Origin: MVYY01 sp012517575
GTDB taxonomy: Bacteria > Bacteroidota > Bacteroidia > Bacteroidales > Paludibacteraceae
Direction: 5' to 3'
Assembly: GCA_031629035.1 (NCBI GenBank)
Contig: JAVLUG010000009.1
Coordinates: forward strand, 1-64,000
Length of the DNA: 64,000 bases
The notes below the pieces were generated by a model that had not been told where the DNA came from, did no database searches, and worked only from the letters and a program-made list of their open reading frames with translations. Each line of letters starts with the position of its first letter. Position 1 is the stretch's first letter. Positions 1 to 9,064 of this stretch are shown piece by piece. The translations under genes and the position numbers were made by a program.

Positions 1-5
1 TCCTT

Positions 6-33
6 GTCAGGTTGCTCCTCAGCAGAGCCTGAC
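6..33. repeat. Small imperfect palindrome at the left edge
   Basis: GTCAGG (6-11) pairs with CCTGAC (28-33), and inside it TGCT (13-16) pairs with AGCA (21-24), giving about 10 bp of stem around a CCTC loop. It sits downstream of the truncated GxxExxY gene and could be a dispersed palindromic repeat or part of a terminator. The window edge hides the left context, so the assignment is weak. Confidence 0.3.
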
Positions 34-88
34 TCCGCTTGAATATGATAATGCAAAATTAGAAATTAAATGTAAAGTAAATACAGGA

Positions 89-331
89 TTATAAACAAAA
101 ACTGTAAACAAATTTCAGGACGATACAATTCGTTGTTTCTTTTCCTGTTCTTTTTTGAAAATGAAATTTTATTAGTTTGTCGTTTAAAAAGGGGATTTTT
201 AAGGTTTGAATATTTATCAGTTCATAATACAAACATTCTTCATAAGCACTTTCGAGCAAGCCCGGGCCTAATTGTTTATGTACCTCAATAGCACATCCAA
301 TTATTTTTTCTGTTATCAAATTTTCTTCCAT
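89..331 (-). pseudogene. Truncated GxxExxY family protein
   Basis: The first ~38 residues match the start of the GxxExxY (PD-(D/E)XK-like) family, including IIGCAIEVHKQLGPG and ESAYEECLYYELI. Family members usually run to about 120-130 residues with a nuclease-fold core. Here the reading frame loses all similarity after YYELI and ends at residue 80 in an AT-rich, non-family tail, so the gene looks decayed or 3'-truncated. It starts (331) only 17 bp from the palindromic repeat at 348-420. Such repeats near GxxExxY genes suggest a shared mobile history, which is inference. It is unlikely to make a functional protein. Confidence 0.65.
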
Positions 332-347
332 TGTTTATGATTTTTTT

Positions 348-420
348 CTCCGTGTATTTTTGTGTCCTCAGTGGTGAAAGGTTTTTTTCTTTACCACAGA
401 GAGCACGGAGAAGCGCAGAG
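348..420. repeat. Long imperfect palindrome, left copy flanking the RM-like operon
   Basis: One arm contains CTCCGTG and CTCAGTGGTGAAAG; the other contains CTTTACCACAGAGAG and CACGGAG. The arms are close to reverse complements around a T-rich loop. A second copy in the same orientation lies at 8637-8707, sharing CTCAGTGGTGAAAGG, TTACCACAGAGAGCACGGAG and CAGAGATTT. The two copies bracket the three-gene operon between them almost exactly: the methyltransferase stop codon is at 423, and the helicase start lies about 200 bp inside the other copy. Confidence 0.8.
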
Positions 421-422
421 AT

Positions 423-3400
423 TTAATTTTCCAATTGTATATTTTCGAATTCTTCTTTGCTGAGTTGAAACCCCGGATTTATAATTTTTACTTCATCATA
501 GGTAAGCTCGTAGAGATGGTAAACCATATTATCTATTTGTTCTTCAAGTACATCTGTTTCCCCGTCTACTGATTTGATCTCGATAATTCTACTTACCAAT
601 TTCTCAATTTCCTTTGTAATTTTTTCATTTGCCTTAATTATAGGTATTGCCAACAATGGCTCTTTATCAATCTGAAAATTATCCCCTTGCATTTTTCCTT
701 TATTCCGTAGCCAATATTCAATCAATTTGGAATTAAGTAAACCAGTTAGATATTTCATATTAATGCGACTTGTTTTTATTACATAAAATGTTGCTGAAAC
801 GTAGCAGTCAAAGTCAGTATAGGTAAATGAAGGTCTGCCAGGGCATTTGCGCTGAGCAATGATTGATTCCCCTTTAAAAAATCGTTCTTCTCTTGCTCTG
901 TGAAGTCCATAAGGTTTATTATCCGATGTAATCACATCTTTAAACCTGTCTAAATGTCTTTTTAAATTTGGATAGTGCTCCATAGATTTTGGATTTTTAA
1001 ATTCCGATCCGGTATAGATTATCCAAAGTTTATTCTTTGGGTTGGCATAGTATCTGTCCAATTCAACAGTTGTATAATAGGGTTTAACTAATTTCTCTTC
1101 CTCAATAGATAAATTTAAATTTATTTTTTCTAAATCAGACAAACAAAAAATACCCTCACCATTTTTAAACTCTCCATTAGAACTTTCTACGATCTTTTTA
1201 TTTACAAAATCGAAGTGAGGATGAATACCATTAGCCACTTCCAATTCAGTCAAATAAAAATTTCCTTTACTCATTATTTTTTCAAGCACATTTGAGGAGA
1301 TATTGTTATTGAAAGTAAATGGTTTGTCTTTAACAGTGTTTGGATTTAACTTGAAAAAGAATTTTTCTGAGAAATTATTAGTAATCGTAAAATCCAGAAA
1401 GTCAACAAGTTGATTTGTGCTAATTTTATCATTTCGTAAGACAGAATACTTTATATCATATTCTGGATGTGGGGTTGATTTTTGAAGAATGTAAATCATT
1501 GTTTGAATACCGGCAGTTTTGAAAACTTTATAATTCCCAAAATCCGTAAAAAGTCTTATTTCACTTTCACTTAGCACTTTGTTCCTTAAAACTGAAGCAC
1601 CTGCACTTGTAATCCAGTTATTTTGAGCTATAAAGCATTCAATTCCCTTTGGTTTTAATAGGTCAAGCATTTTACAGGCAAATCCATACCAAATATCCAT
1701 TTTCCCTTGATAATATGGTGAATGTCTAAATCCATCAAATGCATTTCTGTTAGTATATTCTTTAATGTACGGCGGATTTCCAATTACGATATCGAAACCT
1801 CGCCGACTTTCATCGGAGACGAGATAAGGGTTGAGCACTTCGGGGAAATCGAGTTTCCAGTCGAAATGGTTGAAAGGTTCTTCGGGGTGTTGGAGCAAGT
1901 GTTGGAGTTTGGCAATGAGCCGGTCGAATTTTTTAATTTCCAGTTCGCGTTCGGTGTTGTATTTGATGTCGGCAGCCGAAAGCATAAATCCGGTGCGTGC
2001 TGCGGTTTTGTTGAGATAAAGTTCCTTATTGAATGCAAGCTGGTTTATCAGCAGTTCTATTTTGAGGCGGCGAATGGTGTTTCTGATTTTTTCCTTATCT
2101 TTATTTTCGGGGCTAAAATAGTTTTTTTGCATTTCGGAAACCTCTTTCAGCAGTTTCTGAACATTTTTCACGTATTGGTCGGCTTTTCCCACGCTTTGTC
2201 GGCGTTCCCAGTCAATTTCCACCACTTCGCCGTCGAAACGGCTAATCAGGCTGTCGCCCACCACAATTTTGTAATCGAGGTTAGGCAACGGACGCGGTTT
2301 TTCTTCGTCCACCACGAGGCTGAGCCAAAAGCGGAGCCGGGCAATGTCCACGGCGCCTTTTTCGATGTCCACGCCATAAATGGAGTTTTGAATAATATCG
2401 AGTTTGGTTTCGGCGGGATTCCATTCCTTGCCGGTTTCGTAGGCAATAAGCTCTTTGATGCTCATGATTTCGTGCAGCAATCCCATCGGGAAAGCTCCCG
2501 AACCAATGGCCGGATCGCATATTTTTACGTTGTCGAGCAATTGGTCAATTGACTGCAACTGTTTCGGAGTCAGTTTGCTGATATCTTTTTGTTTTACCAT
2601 GTATGCAACTTCTTCTCTGTCAAGTCCTTCTCCGCCCAGCTGTTCAATCAGATTCAACTGGCCTTTTCGAATTTCATTTCCAAAAAGCTCGATTTGTTCA
2701 TTCCCGAGCTCCTTATAAACCGTGTATTCGTTTTGAAGTCCGGTAGCCAAATATTCGATCAGGCTTTCCTGACACATGTAGTGAACGATTTCTTTGGGCG
2801 TATAAAAAGCGCCTTTGTCCTTGTTGTCTTCGAGCAGATTTTCAAAAATATGTCCCAACATTTCGGGATCGACAGCTACCGTATGGTCATCGGGACTGTC
2901 TTCATACACCGTAAAGTTAAACGCATCCAGAAAGTCGAGAAAACCGCGGGCGTTTCCGTTATTTTTTTCGGTCAGGAGGATATCTTCATAATCGGAGTTG
3001 TGAAAAAGTTTTGCAGGAAAGGTAAGCACGTGTTCATCAAATTCTTCCTTGTCGAACAATCCGCCATTGAGGAAAGGCACTTTCACCGTTTTTCCATCGG
3101 GCATGATAAAGTCATCGTTTGCTCGTTTCTTGTTGAGCGTATCAAAGAAAAGAACGGTCAGCCAGTTACTGTAAAATGTTTCGTCGCCTCCCGAATCGAT
3201 GAAGAGTTGCCGCATAAAATCGCCTGAACCGTCGGTATAATTGGTATCGCTTGCTCCCAGCCACCCTTTTTTCTGAACGAAATAAAGAAATACGATTCGT
3301 CCCAGCAGTTTCTTTACAAAATCCCGAATCGGTTTGCTTGCTTTATCTTTTTCCACTTTGGTGGCATTGTTGGGGAAATCGATATTAAAAACCGATTTCC

Positions 3401-4028
3401 GATAATTGGATTCCTGCAGGTAATCGCAAAAGTTTTGATAATGCAGCGTGTATTCGTCAAAAAATGCCTTGCTCAGTCTTTCGACCGAGAAAGCATCCTT
3501 CAGCGATTGAAAAGTAATCTCTTTTTCGGTACTTAGAGCTTCGAAACGCTCGGCAGCCGTTCGGCAGGTTTCCGAAGGACCCAATAAAAAAGTGTATCGT
3601 TTGGCATTGGTCATTTTTTCTTTAACTCCGCTTTCAGTCACGACACTGTCTTTGGCAACGAGCGTAAGACGCCACACATTTTTTGTCGAAGGGGAAACAA
3701 AGTTGATGAGTGCACCCTGTCCGGCAGTAAGCAGTTTACGTACATACTGCTGAATAGCTACTTTACTTTGTTCGATGCGTACTTTCGGTTGGAGCAATAC
3801 CTCGTAGCAGATAATTTCGGTGGCGTCATCCAGTTGAATTTTTCCATAAATTCCGACCTGATCGATCACGGTCGATTCGGATTTATTCGGCAGGAGTACT
3901 GCCGGACGTAGCGATGAATACACGGAAAATCCGGAACCAAATACCGGACTTAATACTTCACGGGAAAACAAAAGCCTGTCGTAAGGTTTATGCAATGCGT
4001 TTTGAAGTTGAGTTCTGTTAGCTGCCAT
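423..4028 (-). CDS. Eco57I-type DNA methyltransferase with TaqI-like specificity domain
   Basis: Predicted N6-adenine DNA methyltransferase of 1,201 residues. The SAM-binding motif I (DPAIGSGAFPMG) lies near residue 505-520 and the catalytic NPPY motif (IVIGNPPYIKEY) near 750. The N-terminal half carries features typical of Eco57I-like proteins: FLYFVQKKGWLG, an FLNGGLF stretch, DPEMLGHIFENLL and GAFYTPKEIVHYMC. The C-terminal part, roughly 880-1150, resembles a TaqI-like target-recognition domain, so DNA specificity is probably built in. I see no clear PD-(D/E)XK nuclease motif, so cleavage would have to come from the partner helicase/PLD protein. ATG 4028 is preferred over an in-frame TTG at 4037. 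It is the last gene of the operon, 15 nt after the Fic gene. The part encoded left of about 1790 is far more AT-rich than the rest. Confidence 0.85.
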   Translation of the reverse strand: MAANRTQLQNALHKPYDRLLFSREVLSPVFGSGFSVYSSLRPAVLLPNKSESTVIDQVGIYGKIQLDDATEIICYEVLLQPKVRIEQSKVAIQQYVRKLLTAGQGALINFVSPSTKNVWRLTLVAKDSVVTESGVKEKMTNAKRYTFLLGPSETCRTAAERFEALSTEKEITFQSLKDAFSVERLSKAFFDEYTLHYQNFCDYLQESNYRKSVFNIDFPNNATKVEKDKASKPIRDFVKKLLGRIVFLYFVQKKGWLGASDTNYTDGSGDFMRQLFIDSGGDETFYSNWLTVLFFDTLNKKRANDDFIMPDGKTVKVPFLNGGLFDKEEFDEHVLTFPAKLFHNSDYEDILLTEKNNGNARGFLDFLDAFNFTVYEDSPDDHTVAVDPEMLGHIFENLLEDNKDKGAFYTPKEIVHYMCQESLIEYLATGLQNEYTVYKELGNEQIELFGNEIRKGQLNLIEQLGGEGLDREEVAYMVKQKDISKLTPKQLQSIDQLLDNVKICDPAIGSGAFPMGLLHEIMSIKELIAYETGKEWNPAETKLDIIQNSIYGVDIEKGAVDIARLRFWLSLVVDEEKPRPLPNLDYKIVVGDSLISRFDGEVVEIDWERRQSVGKADQYVKNVQKLLKEVSEMQKNYFSPENKDKEKIRNTIRRLKIELLINQLAFNKELYLNKTAARTGFMLSAADIKYNTERELEIKKFDRLIAKLQHLLQHPEEPFNHFDWKLDFPEVLNPYLVSDESRRGFDIVIGNPPYIKEYTNRNAFDGFRHSPYYQGKMDIWYGFACKMLDLLKPKGIECFIAQNNWITSAGASVLRNKVLSESEIRLFTDFGNYKVFKTAGIQTMIYILQKSTPHPEYDIKYSVLRNDKISTNQLVDFLDFTITNNFSEKFFFKLNPNTVKDKPFTFNNNISSNVLEKIMSKGNFYLTELEVANGIHPHFDFVNKKIVESSNGEFKNGEGIFCLSDLEKINLNLSIEEEKLVKPYYTTVELDRYYANPKNKLWIIYTGSEFKNPKSMEHYPNLKRHLDRFKDVITSDNKPYGLHRAREERFFKGESIIAQRKCPGRPSFTYTDFDCYVSATFYVIKTSRINMKYLTGLLNSKLIEYWLRNKGKMQGDNFQIDKEPLLAIPIIKANEKITKEIEKLVSRIIEIKSVDGETDVLEEQIDNMVYHLYELTYDEVKIINPGFQLSKEEFENIQLEN

Positions 4029-4043
4029 TGTTTGCAAACGATT

Positions 4044-5039
4044 TTATTGATTATCTTTATTGATCAGGTTAACTATAATTTTGACCATCATATCTTTTTC
4101 TTCGGGACGGCTCACCGCTATCATAAGTGTAAGGGCAACAAGTGCATTATCCGCCAAACGTTTGTTGCCGGCAGTATTATACAAAACGTTGTTTTTTTCG
4201 AGAAAATATAAAAAAAGTGTAGCCCCGATTCTTTTGTTTCCATCAACAAACGAATGATTTTTTACGATAAAGTAAAGTAAGTTTGCGGCTTTTTCTTCAA
4301 TACTCGGGTAAAGTTCCACTCCATTAAAGGTTTGATAAATGGTAGCCAGAGAGCTATGAAACGATTCGTCTTTTTCTATTCCAAATAAAGGAGAATATCC
4401 GAATTTGCTTTTAATATATTGGATTTGTTTTATTGCTTCTTGATAGGAAAGCCGATAGATTTCATGAGCGGTTATATTTTCAATCGTTAAGGTTTGATAG
4501 TCGTATTTATCGAGCATATCAAGTCCATAAGAATAATCGGTTATTACTTTTAACAATCCTTCATATTCCGTGTCGGATAATTGATTTTGTTGAGAAACAC
4601 TACTTAAAAGAGATAATGCCTTTTTGAGTTCGATTAGTTGTTCGTTTTGTTTTTGTAGCTTATTCATATTGAGGGCATAACCTTGTATCAGAAAGTCTTT
4701 CAATACCTGATTAGCCCAAATTCTGAATTCTGTTCCTCGTTTGGAATTAACCCTGTATCCAACAGCTATAATTACATCAAGGTTGTAGTAGTTTATTTTT
4801 CGCCGTACATTTCTGCTGCCTTCGGATTGAACTTGTGCAATTTTTGCACAAGTTGAATTTTCGTCCAGTTCATTGGTTTTGTATATATTCAGGATATGCT
4901 TATTAATCACAGAACGTTCTGTTTGAAATAATTGAGCAAGTTGTATCTGATTTAGCCAAACAGTATCTTTTTCAAGCCTGACTTCAACCGTAGTTTTTCC
5001 TTCGTCGGTTGTATAAATTTTAATTTCTGTATTTTCCAT
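4044..5039 (-). CDS. RhuM family protein with C-terminal Fic/Doc domain
   Basis: The N-terminal ~140 residues match the RhuM-type family often found inside restriction-modification operons (VWLNQIQLAQLFQT, RKINYYNLDVIIAVGYRVNS, FRIWANQVLKDFLIQGYALN). The C-terminal part has the Fic/Doc signature HSFVDGNKRIGA near residue 263. The Lys in GNKR and the absence of the final Arg of classical Fic (HPFxxGNGRxxR) make it closer to Doc, a kinase-like toxin, than to AMPylating Fic proteins; the reaction itself is not determined. The ATG at 5039 overlaps the helicase stop codon by one base (TGATG), so translation is probably coupled. The gene is more AT-rich than the helicase gene, hinting at a separate origin. 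It may regulate or guard the surrounding system. Confidence 0.8.
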   Translation of the reverse strand: MENTEIKIYTTDEGKTTVEVRLEKDTVWLNQIQLAQLFQTERSVINKHILNIYKTNELDENSTCAKIAQVQSEGSRNVRRKINYYNLDVIIAVGYRVNSKRGTEFRIWANQVLKDFLIQGYALNMNKLQKQNEQLIELKKALSLLSSVSQQNQLSDTEYEGLLKVITDYSYGLDMLDKYDYQTLTIENITAHEIYRLSYQEAIKQIQYIKSKFGYSPLFGIEKDESFHSSLATIYQTFNGVELYPSIEEKAANLLYFIVKNHSFVDGNKRIGATLFLYFLEKNNVLYNTAGNKRLADNALVALTLMIAVSRPEEKDMMVKIIVNLINKDNQ

Positions 5040-8000
5040 CAACTAAAACTTTCGGTGATTACAATTTGAGGGTTTATGATTCCTCGTGGGGTGTTATCGG
5101 CATACGATTCTTGTTGTGAATCGGAAGAGAGATTATACTTGTCGAGAACAGTTAGAAAGAGTTGGTCGATGAATTTATCGGTTTCTCGCAGCAACGCTTG
5201 ATGGGCTGTAAAAAAATCGTTGATCGATTTGGGCAATCCTTTCGAGGCATACGTTCCTTTCTTAATGATGTCCAATGCACGCAATAAGGTATTTCGTTTT
5301 TGTTCGGTGGAAGCGAATTTCAGAATTGCATTTAAATTGGTGATGGCTTTGTTTTCAGCCGGACTGAGATTCTTGCGCGAAACGGTCTGAATGTTTTCCT
5401 GATTCTTTTCCGATTTGAAATAAGCGAGACCGGCCAGCGTTTGTTGGTGGTGCAATTCATGCAGGGCAACAGCCTTTTCGTCTTCGGACGCTTTAAAAAG
5501 TTTGACTGCCTGCAAAAAATTCAACTCAAGGATATTCATTTCCGGCGTAATCAGGCAAAAGATACCGGGATGGTTTTCGCTTTTCAGGTAAGTGAGCGAA
5601 GTATTTTGCAGGGGATAATTTATTTCGCCTGTTTCGGTTTCGAACAAAGTCAGTTGTCTGCCGTCTGAAACTTTTCTTCCGCAGCGAGCCTTGTTGGGTA
5701 TTTGCGCTATCTGATCGAAGATTTTCGGATGCTTCTTTTTGAAATCTCTCAGTTCGTTGAGGTATTTCAAAATTTCGCTTTCTTCTTTTTGTATTTTGTT
5801 GCCGAACAATGCACCTTCTCCCTTTTCTTCGAGGATGGAAAATACTTTGTTGTCTTCGCCAAAAGCGGTATGAAATGCCTGAAGTTTACGCAAGGCATTG
5901 TTAACCAGGTGAATTTGAGCATCGCCGTGAGCCGAAGGATAGAAATTGTACACATAAATTTTGTCGGCTCTCGAACCGATGCGGTTCACACGGCCAATGC
6001 GCTGCATCAAACGGGTTGAGTTCCACGGCACATCGTAGTTTACGATCACATTACTTCGGTGCAAGTTGATGCCTTCCGCCAAGACTTCCGTTGTAACAAT
6101 GATATCGTAGTTGTTCAGCCATTGATCCTCTTCGAGGTTGGCATCAAAATTATCACGGATACTCTCCTCCACCTGCTTTCTGTTCTCCGCACTTACCTGG
6201 AGCACCTTTTTCGTGGTGATCTCGGCGAGTTTCGAGGCAAGTTCCTGCGTAGTTTCTTTTGATTCGGAAAAAATAACCAGTTTCCCGCTGATATTCTGAT
6301 CCGGTTTAAAAAATTCATGCCTGATTTTTTCGGTAAATTCAGTCAGTTTCGGGTCTTTCTTCACTTTGCTCCATCGCCCGATCAAATCATCCACTTTCTC
6401 CTTATCCTGTTTTAAACTATCAACAAACGTTTTTTTGAAATCATCTTTCGAAAAGGCTCTGTTATTTCCCCCTTTATCGTTGATTTTGTTTTCAATCTCA
6501 TCGTAACTCAACCCTTCTTCGAGCAAGCTGTTGATGTCCAGATCGGGAGCAATGAAAATTCGGTTTTCGTCGAACATCATCAGCATGTTATCGATGGCTT
6601 TTTGAAATCTCGACATCGATTGCGTGAAAGCATAAAAGCTACTTTCGAGCCGTTTCACCAAAAGTGTTCTCATAATGGCGGACAATCGGCTTGATATGGA
6701 TTCCACATTCCCATACATTTTTCGGTCTTCCGCTTTTGCCAGAAACTCAATGGCGCGATAGCGGTAATAACCCAGTCCATCCGTTTCGTTTCCAAATTCG
6801 TCGATGCCGGTGATCAGCGAAACCGTATCGAAAAACAGTTGGCTGAGATCTTCATCCAACGTATAATTGATTGCTACGGGGTCGTCCACCTTTGGAAATT
6901 TAATTCCCTGCATTTTAAGATCTTCCAGGTATTCCTTATTGCTTTCAATATCGTTCCTTGTTCGGCGAATGACCAGCGGTTCGATCACTTCATCTCGCAA
7001 TTGTTGGAACAGGTTTTTGAGTTTTTTGAGCGTGTTCTCTCTTTTTTGAATGTAATCGGGCTCTTTGGGATTTAACTCGGACAGATTTTTTGCCAATTGA
7101 TCATATTGTTTGTGGATTGGTTTGAAATAATCCTGCAGGTTGTGAATGCTTTCGAGGGTACTGTTTCGCCGGTCTTGAAAAAGGTAGAGTTGATTTTCAA
7201 TATCTTTCGGACGATTATTCAAGGGTGTTGCCGAAATAAGTATCACTTTCTTTCGGTTGTCTCCATTTTCGGCAGATCGCTTTCTCGGTATTTTACATAT
7301 TTCCTCCAATTTCTGATACATTAGGGTTAAATCGTTCCTGAATTTATGCGATTCGTCCACAACCACCAAATCGATGTCCTCCGGATTGGGATAGGAATAA
7401 TTATTTCGTTCATTTATTTTATGCAAACTGCCATTCGTAATGAATACAAAATGATTTTCCAGCTCAAAATCTTTCACCGTGCGTCTCCACCCATCCTCAA
7501 TGGCAGGAGGAACAACGACTAACACCTTTGTTTGCGTACCGTTTTCGTAAATGAACTTTTTAATAATCATGCAGGCAATGATGGTTTTTCCCAATCCCAC
7601 CACGTCGGCAAGAATAAAGCCGTTGTGCTTCATCAGGATGGCATAGCCCTGATTGGCGGCATCCGACTGATATTTCAATCGAATGTATTTGGAAGGCAGC
7701 AGCAAATCGATGTTGTAAGGGTCGTAATCTACCCGTTTGCCAAAATATTCGATCAGCATCTTGATGTACAGTTCGAAGGGCGTAAAGTTATCACGCAGGT
7801 ACGAACCGTTTTTAATTCGTTCCGCTTCCGCTTGCAAAATGGGAACCGATTCATCCCAAAGCCTTTCAAATTCATCGGTGGCAAACTTTACATCTTCATA
7901 TTCTCGCAAACTGACATTGAACTCATAGTTTGAGGCGGGATTCGCACCCAGTCCGGCATCCGTCAGATTCGACGAACCGGTAATCACTTCGCAGGGAGCA

Positions 8001-8440
8001 TATTCGTTGAAATTTGCAGGGCGAAAAATATACACTTTGGCGTGAATTTTCTTACTTGGATGTGCGCGGAGCTCAATCTTTCCACTTGTTAAATCATCAA
8101 TAAATTGTACGATTCCTTTTTCAGTAGCTTCATCGTAATCGGCTTCCTGAATATCTTTTATGGCTTCGGCGAGAAAATCGGCTTTGGTTTCCTCCGGATT
8201 TTCAATATAAAGTTGACCCTTGTCGTGATATTTTTTTGTGATTTGGTCCACATTGATTCCAACCAGAATCCTGATTTTTGGAATGTTATCGAGAAACGGC
8301 CGCACTTTGAAATAGCCGGAAGCTCTGAAATAGCCGACCAATGCATCGAAATGACGAATACTTTCAATATTTGTAAATACTCCTTCAAACTTTTTGAGTA
8401 AACTGTTATCACCCTGATTGGTAAAAAATTTTGTCGGCAT
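5039..8440 (-). CDS. Helicase with N-terminal phospholipase-D-like nuclease domain
   Basis: An SNF2/DEAD-type superfamily 2 protein of 1,133 residues. The N-terminus carries a PLD-type motif: HAKVYIF near residue 130 followed by GSSNLTDAG near 155, as in PLD nucleases. The helicase core follows: Walker A in VGLGKTIIAC (~280), Walker B DESHKF (~360), motif III SATPLNN (~402), and motifs V/VI in VLAEGINLHRSNV and QRIGRVNRIGS (~790-820). Family knowledge: such PLD-helicases pair with Eco57I-type methyltransferases in Bacteroidota, probably as the translocase/nuclease of a restriction system. It is the first gene of the operon, and its stop overlaps the Fic start. Starts at ATG 8440. Attack on unmethylated DNA is inferred from the partner gene, not shown. 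Confidence 0.85.
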   Translation of the reverse strand: MPTKFFTNQGDNSLLKKFEGVFTNIESIRHFDALVGYFRASGYFKVRPFLDNIPKIRILVGINVDQITKKYHDKGQLYIENPEETKADFLAEAIKDIQEADYDEATEKGIVQFIDDLTSGKIELRAHPSKKIHAKVYIFRPANFNEYAPCEVITGSSNLTDAGLGANPASNYEFNVSLREYEDVKFATDEFERLWDESVPILQAEAERIKNGSYLRDNFTPFELYIKMLIEYFGKRVDYDPYNIDLLLPSKYIRLKYQSDAANQGYAILMKHNGFILADVVGLGKTIIACMIIKKFIYENGTQTKVLVVVPPAIEDGWRRTVKDFELENHFVFITNGSLHKINERNNYSYPNPEDIDLVVVDESHKFRNDLTLMYQKLEEICKIPRKRSAENGDNRKKVILISATPLNNRPKDIENQLYLFQDRRNSTLESIHNLQDYFKPIHKQYDQLAKNLSELNPKEPDYIQKRENTLKKLKNLFQQLRDEVIEPLVIRRTRNDIESNKEYLEDLKMQGIKFPKVDDPVAINYTLDEDLSQLFFDTVSLITGIDEFGNETDGLGYYRYRAIEFLAKAEDRKMYGNVESISSRLSAIMRTLLVKRLESSFYAFTQSMSRFQKAIDNMLMMFDENRIFIAPDLDINSLLEEGLSYDEIENKINDKGGNNRAFSKDDFKKTFVDSLKQDKEKVDDLIGRWSKVKKDPKLTEFTEKIRHEFFKPDQNISGKLVIFSESKETTQELASKLAEITTKKVLQVSAENRKQVEESIRDNFDANLEEDQWLNNYDIIVTTEVLAEGINLHRSNVIVNYDVPWNSTRLMQRIGRVNRIGSRADKIYVYNFYPSAHGDAQIHLVNNALRKLQAFHTAFGEDNKVFSILEEKGEGALFGNKIQKEESEILKYLNELRDFKKKHPKIFDQIAQIPNKARCGRKVSDGRQLTLFETETGEINYPLQNTSLTYLKSENHPGIFCLITPEMNILELNFLQAVKLFKASEDEKAVALHELHHQQTLAGLAYFKSEKNQENIQTVSRKNLSPAENKAITNLNAILKFASTEQKRNTLLRALDIIKKGTYASKGLPKSINDFFTAHQALLRETDKFIDQLFLTVLDKYNLSSDSQQESYADNTPRGIINPQIVITESFS

Positions 8441-8636
8441 AAGTTTTTGATTTTAAAAATAAGAAATATTTCAGAAAGTATTTTAGCCGTTTGACAGAAT
8501 CTCTCGACCTAATTGACTTATTAAATTTTCTTTCTTGAATAAGAGTTGATAATGTTTTGTTTTTTGGATTATAATCAAAATTTATTGAGCCTGATATAAG
8601 GGGAAAGGCGTCATTTATTTATAAATTAATTTTTTT

Positions 8637-8707
8637 CCGTGTAACTCTGTGTACTCAGTGGTGAAAGGTGTTTTTTCTTACCACAGAGAGCACGGAGAAA
8701 CACAGAG
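8637..8707. repeat. Long imperfect palindrome, right copy flanking the RM-like operon
   Basis: Second copy of the element at 348-420, in the same orientation. It shares CTCAGTGGTGAAAGG in the left arm and TTACCACAGAGAGCACGGAG in the right arm, and both copies are followed by ATTT. It ends 200 bp upstream of the helicase start. I found no third copy in the window. Confidence 0.8.
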
Positions 8708-8995
8708 ATTTTGTGCGTGAAGCCAACAAAATTAAAAAAATGTGTAACATCTGAATATTGACAGCATCAAAAACGTTGCAAAAAATACCAAAAAATCTAT
8801 TTTTCTCATAGTTCGGCGGAGCTTCTACTTTTCAGCAAGACTCAAAGGTTTTTATATTAACAATGCCGACCTCAGGTGGCAAAAGGAAACAACAAATATA
8901 GTTGGAATTTTTTAAAAAGCCTGCAGAAAAAATATTTTACCGTTTTATTTCTGAGTGTTTGAACAAATAAATGCAATGAATGAAAACAAACTCTA

Positions 8996-9033
8996 TAAAA
9001 AAAGGAAGAGACGTCCTTTAAAAACGTCTCTTC
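8996..9033 (-). terminator. Rho-independent terminator of the M6 protease gene
   Basis: A perfect 10-bp stem, GAAGAGACGT (9005-9014) with ACGTCTCTTC (9024-9033). On the minus strand it is followed directly by a T-rich run (CTTTTTTTATAG). It lies 31 nt past the protease stop codon. Confidence 0.85.
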
Positions 9034-9064
9034 AATAAAAATCAAATATTTTTCAAAAGCAAAA

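Larger units (their letters stand above)
8441..9064. other. Intergenic stretch between the RM-like operon and the M6 protease
   Basis: No convincing gene. It holds the right palindromic repeat (8637-8707) and a terminator for the protease gene (8996-9033). The middle, about 8800-8880, is slightly less AT-rich and has no recognised origin. The 200 bp before the helicase start must contain the operon promoter, but I found no TAnnTTTG match there. Confidence 0.6.

Noticed and set aside
1722..2552. A 276-codon open frame on the plus strand opposite the methyltransferase gene
   Set aside because: Its translation is rich in Phe/Val/His runs without family resemblance and mirrors the third-position pattern of the real gene.
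423..8440. Assignment of the operon to BREX or DISARM
   Set aside because: No PglZ phosphatase, BrxC ATPase, BrxL, DUF1998 (DrmB) or separate PLD gene is present. Only a methylase, a Fic/RhuM protein and a PLD-helicase are seen.
348..8707. CRISPR-like repeats
   Set aside because: There are only two copies 8 kb apart, each a palindrome, with no spacers or cas genes.
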